The notes under the pieces are model-generated. The model had not been told where the DNA came from and ran no database searches. It saw only the letters and a program-made list of their open reading frames with translations. From NCBI RefSeq assembly GCF_000282575.1, contig NZ_AKJA01000010.1, positions 1 through 64,000 on the forward strand: 64,000 nt of DNA, written 5' to 3'. Positions 62,497 to 64,000 of this stretch are shown here, one piece after another. Made by a program: the position numbers and the translations under genes. The first letter of the stretch is position 1; each line of letters starts with the position of its first letter. Origin of the DNA: Herbaspirillum sp. YR522 (GTDB lineage: Bacteria > Pseudomonadota > Gammaproteobacteria > Burkholderiales > Burkholderiaceae_D).

Positions 62497-62521
62497 TTGA
62501 ATCAGAATCGTTCTCATTCAA
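62497..62521 (-). promoter_or_regulatory. Fur-like dyad upstream of sodB
   Basis: A 25-bp dyad with arms TTGAAT/ATTCAA and AGAA/TTCT around a TCG centre. On the minus strand it reads AATGAGAACGATTCTGATT in its core, close to the Fur consensus of repeated NAT/GATAAT units. It lies about 130 bp before the sodB start. Its distance leaves room for a small RNA promoter instead. Confidence 0.6.
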
Positions 62522-62629
62522 TGTCGATTTAGTTATTGGCCAGCACCGGCGCGCAAGGCCGCGGCTGGGCCGCACCGCAACGGGTCGCGGCGTCGAACAA
62601 GCTAATGACGAAAATGTCTGGGACCGGGC

Positions 62630-64000
62630 TCAGTCCAGGCGCGGCTGTACGCTGGCGATGCCGACCTCGGCGCTGCCTTGCGCCAGGCGCAGCGTAACCT
62701 GGCTGCGTGCAGCCAGCTCGGCGGGGGATTGCAGCACCCGGCCGCTGGCATCGGTGACGATGGCGTAGCCCCGTTCCAGCGTGCGCTGGGGATTGAGCAG
62801 CTCGAGCTGGTCGGCAAGCCCGGCCAGTGCGCGGCGACGCTGCTGCTGTTCGGCTTTCACGGCGCCTTGCAGGCGCCGTGCCAGCTCGGCAATGGCGCGC
62901 CGGCCCGCCGCGGTGTCGGGCAACTGGTGCGCCAGGCGTGCCGTGACGCGCTCCAGGCGATGTCGCATCTGCGTGGCCGGCAGGCCGATGCCGTGCGCCA
63001 GGCGGTTCTGCAACGCCAGCAACTTGACCCGTTCGTGGCGGATGGTGGCGCCCGGATTGACCAGGCGGCGCGACAGCCAGTCCAACGTCTGGGCCCGGTC
63101 GGTGAGCCTGCGGCGCAGCGAGCGGGTCAGTTCGCCGGCATGGGCGCGCAATTGGTCGAGGCGGTCCTGGCGGGCCACCACCGCCAGCTCGGCCGCGGCG
63201 GTGGGAGTGGGCGCGCGCAGGTCGGCGGCGAAATCGGCGATGGTGAAGTCGGTTTCGTGGCCCACCCCCGAGATCACCGGCACGGCGCAAGCCACGATGG
63301 CACGGGCCACCACCTCTTCATTGAAGGACCACAAATCTTCGATGCTGCCGCCGCCACGGCACACCAGCAGCAGGTCGCACTCGGCGCGTGCGCTGGCCGT
63401 GGCAATGGCCGTGGCGATACGCTGGGCGGCGCCCTCGCCCTGCACCGGGGTCGGGTACAGGATCACCTGCACATGCGGCGCCCGGCGGCGCAGGGTGGTC
63501 AGCACATCGCGCAGGGCCGCGGCCTGGGGGCTGGTGACGATACCCACCGTGCGCGCAAATCCGGGCATCGGGCGCTTGCTGGCAGGGTCGAACAGGCCTT
63601 CGCGCGCCAGCCTTTCCTTCAACTGCACGAACGCGGCATACAGGTCGCCTACGCCCGAGCGGCGCATCGCCTCGACGTTGAGCTGGTAGTCGCCGCGGGG
63701 TGCATACAGCGTCACCAGCGTGCGTACCTCGACCTTGTCACCGTCGCGTGGCATGAAGCCGGCGTACTGGGCGCGGCCCTTGAACATCACCGCGCGCACC
63801 TGCGCACCTTCGTCCTTGAGGTTGAAATACCAGTGGCCGGAGGCCGCGCGCGTGAAGTTGGAGATCTCGCCCTTGACCCAGACCAGTGGAAAGCTGCGCT
63901 CCAGCATGCGCGCCACCGACTGGTTCAGGGCCGACACCGTCAGGATCGGCGGCCCGCTGTCGGCCGCGGGCGTGGCGAAGGCGGGGGCAGGGCGGGGCGG
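62630..64000 (-). CDS. xseA: Exodeoxyribonuclease VII large subunit (5' end beyond the window)
   Basis: At least 457 residues of XseA are present. The catalytic subunit degrades single-stranded DNA with XseB. The OB-fold starts at V-S-A-L-N-Q-S-V and contains W-V-K-G-E-I-S-N-F. The exonuclease core has [26 protein letters not shown] and [11 protein letters not shown] long helical region and the C-terminal domain ([10 protein letters not shown]) follow. The frame is open for 21 codons beyond the internal GTG at 63937, with a Pro-rich start typical of the family, so the true start lies beyond 64000. Confidence 0.95.
   Translation of the reverse strand, partial: PPRPAPAFATPAADSGPPILTVSALNQSVARMLERSFPLVWVKGEISNFTRAASGHWYFNLKDEGAQVRAVMFKGRAQYAGFMPRDGDKVEVRTLVTLYAPRGDYQLNVEAMRRSGVGDLYAAFVQLKERLAREGLFDPASKRPMPGFARTVGIVTSPQAAALRDVLTTLRRRAPHVQVILYPTPVQGEGAAQRIATAIATASARAECDLLLVCRGGGSIEDLWSFNEEVVARAIVACAVPVISGVGHETDFTIADFAADLRAPTPTAAAELAVVARQDRLDQLRAHAGELTRSLRRRLTDRAQTLDWLSRRLVNPGATIRHERVKLLALQNRLAHGIGLPATQMRHRLERVTARLAHQLPDTAAGRRAIAELARRLQGAVKAEQQQRRRALAGLADQLELLNPQRTLERGYAIVTDASGRVLQSPAELAARSQVTLRLAQGSAEVGIASVQPRLD

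Overview
The window is about 64 kb of GC-rich DNA with short intergenic gaps, many overlapping ATGA junctions and strong GGAG ribosome sites. The gene content (fused indolepyruvate oxidoreductase, homogentisate pathway, PepSY/flavodoxin reductase, glucarate operon, sodB beside xseA) and the protein sequences point to a chemoorganotrophic betaproteobacterium of the order Burkholderiales, probably Oxalobacteraceae (Herbaspirillum-like). That placement is inference from gene content. No rRNA, tRNA, CRISPR array, insertion sequence or phage gene was recognised.

Layout. 0-4.4 kb: a partial secreted protein, a phospholipase-D lipoprotein and a Fur-box-controlled PepSY/flavodoxin/FNR reductase. 4.4-17.5 kb: an aromatic-amino-acid region with an arylformamidase-like hydrolase, LysR, an aromatic-acid MFS carrier and hmgA-fahA-maiA, then a MaoC protein divergent from an HxlR regulator, an HpcH/HpaI aldolase, and a fused indolepyruvate:ferredoxin oxidoreductase divergent from an Lrp/AsnC regulator. 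17.5-25.2 kb: an LrgB remnant, a soluble histidine kinase, a LysR-JmjC/cupin pair, a DHA2 efflux pump, a chemoreceptor and a glyoxalase-fold protein. 25.3-31 kb: a LysR gene followed by a complete tripartite efflux operon (MFS, HlyD, NodT-type OMF) plus a coupled unknown gene.

31-41 kb is a catabolic island of two minus-strand units. One is MFS, 3-hydroxyacyl-CoA dehydrogenase, thiolase and enoyl-CoA hydratase. The other is gntR, GST, CaiB-type CoA transferase, a carboxymuconolactone-decarboxylase-like protein, an amidohydrolase and a second enoyl-CoA hydratase. Both promoter regions carry a related 18-bp dyad, so one GntR protein probably controls both. The overall logic looks like uptake of a carboxylic acid, CoA activation, hydrolysis/hydration, beta-oxidation and thiolysis. 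The substrate is unknown.

41-48 kb holds transporters and regulators (TetR, O-methyltransferase, three MFS carriers, MarR, aldo/keto reductase). 48.4-53.8 kb holds a LacI-type regulator whose promoter shares an operator with the glucarate dehydratase/transporter operon, and a sterol-desaturase-family gene between them. 53.8-59.5 kb holds a DedA-rhodanese fusion, OsmC, a class II aldolase, a frameshifted MFS carrier, LysR and an SDR.

The most unusual gene is at 59607-61712. It is an orphan 701-residue protein with an N-terminal region resembling DUF6543/dermonecrotic-toxin-like effectors and a C-terminal segment carrying the Arg, Ser-Thr and Glu pattern of pertussis-toxin-like mono-ADP-ribosyltransferases. 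It sits alone between housekeeping genes and ends in a perfect terminator shared with convergent sodB. The window closes with sodB, preceded by a Fur-like dyad, and the 5'-truncated xseA.
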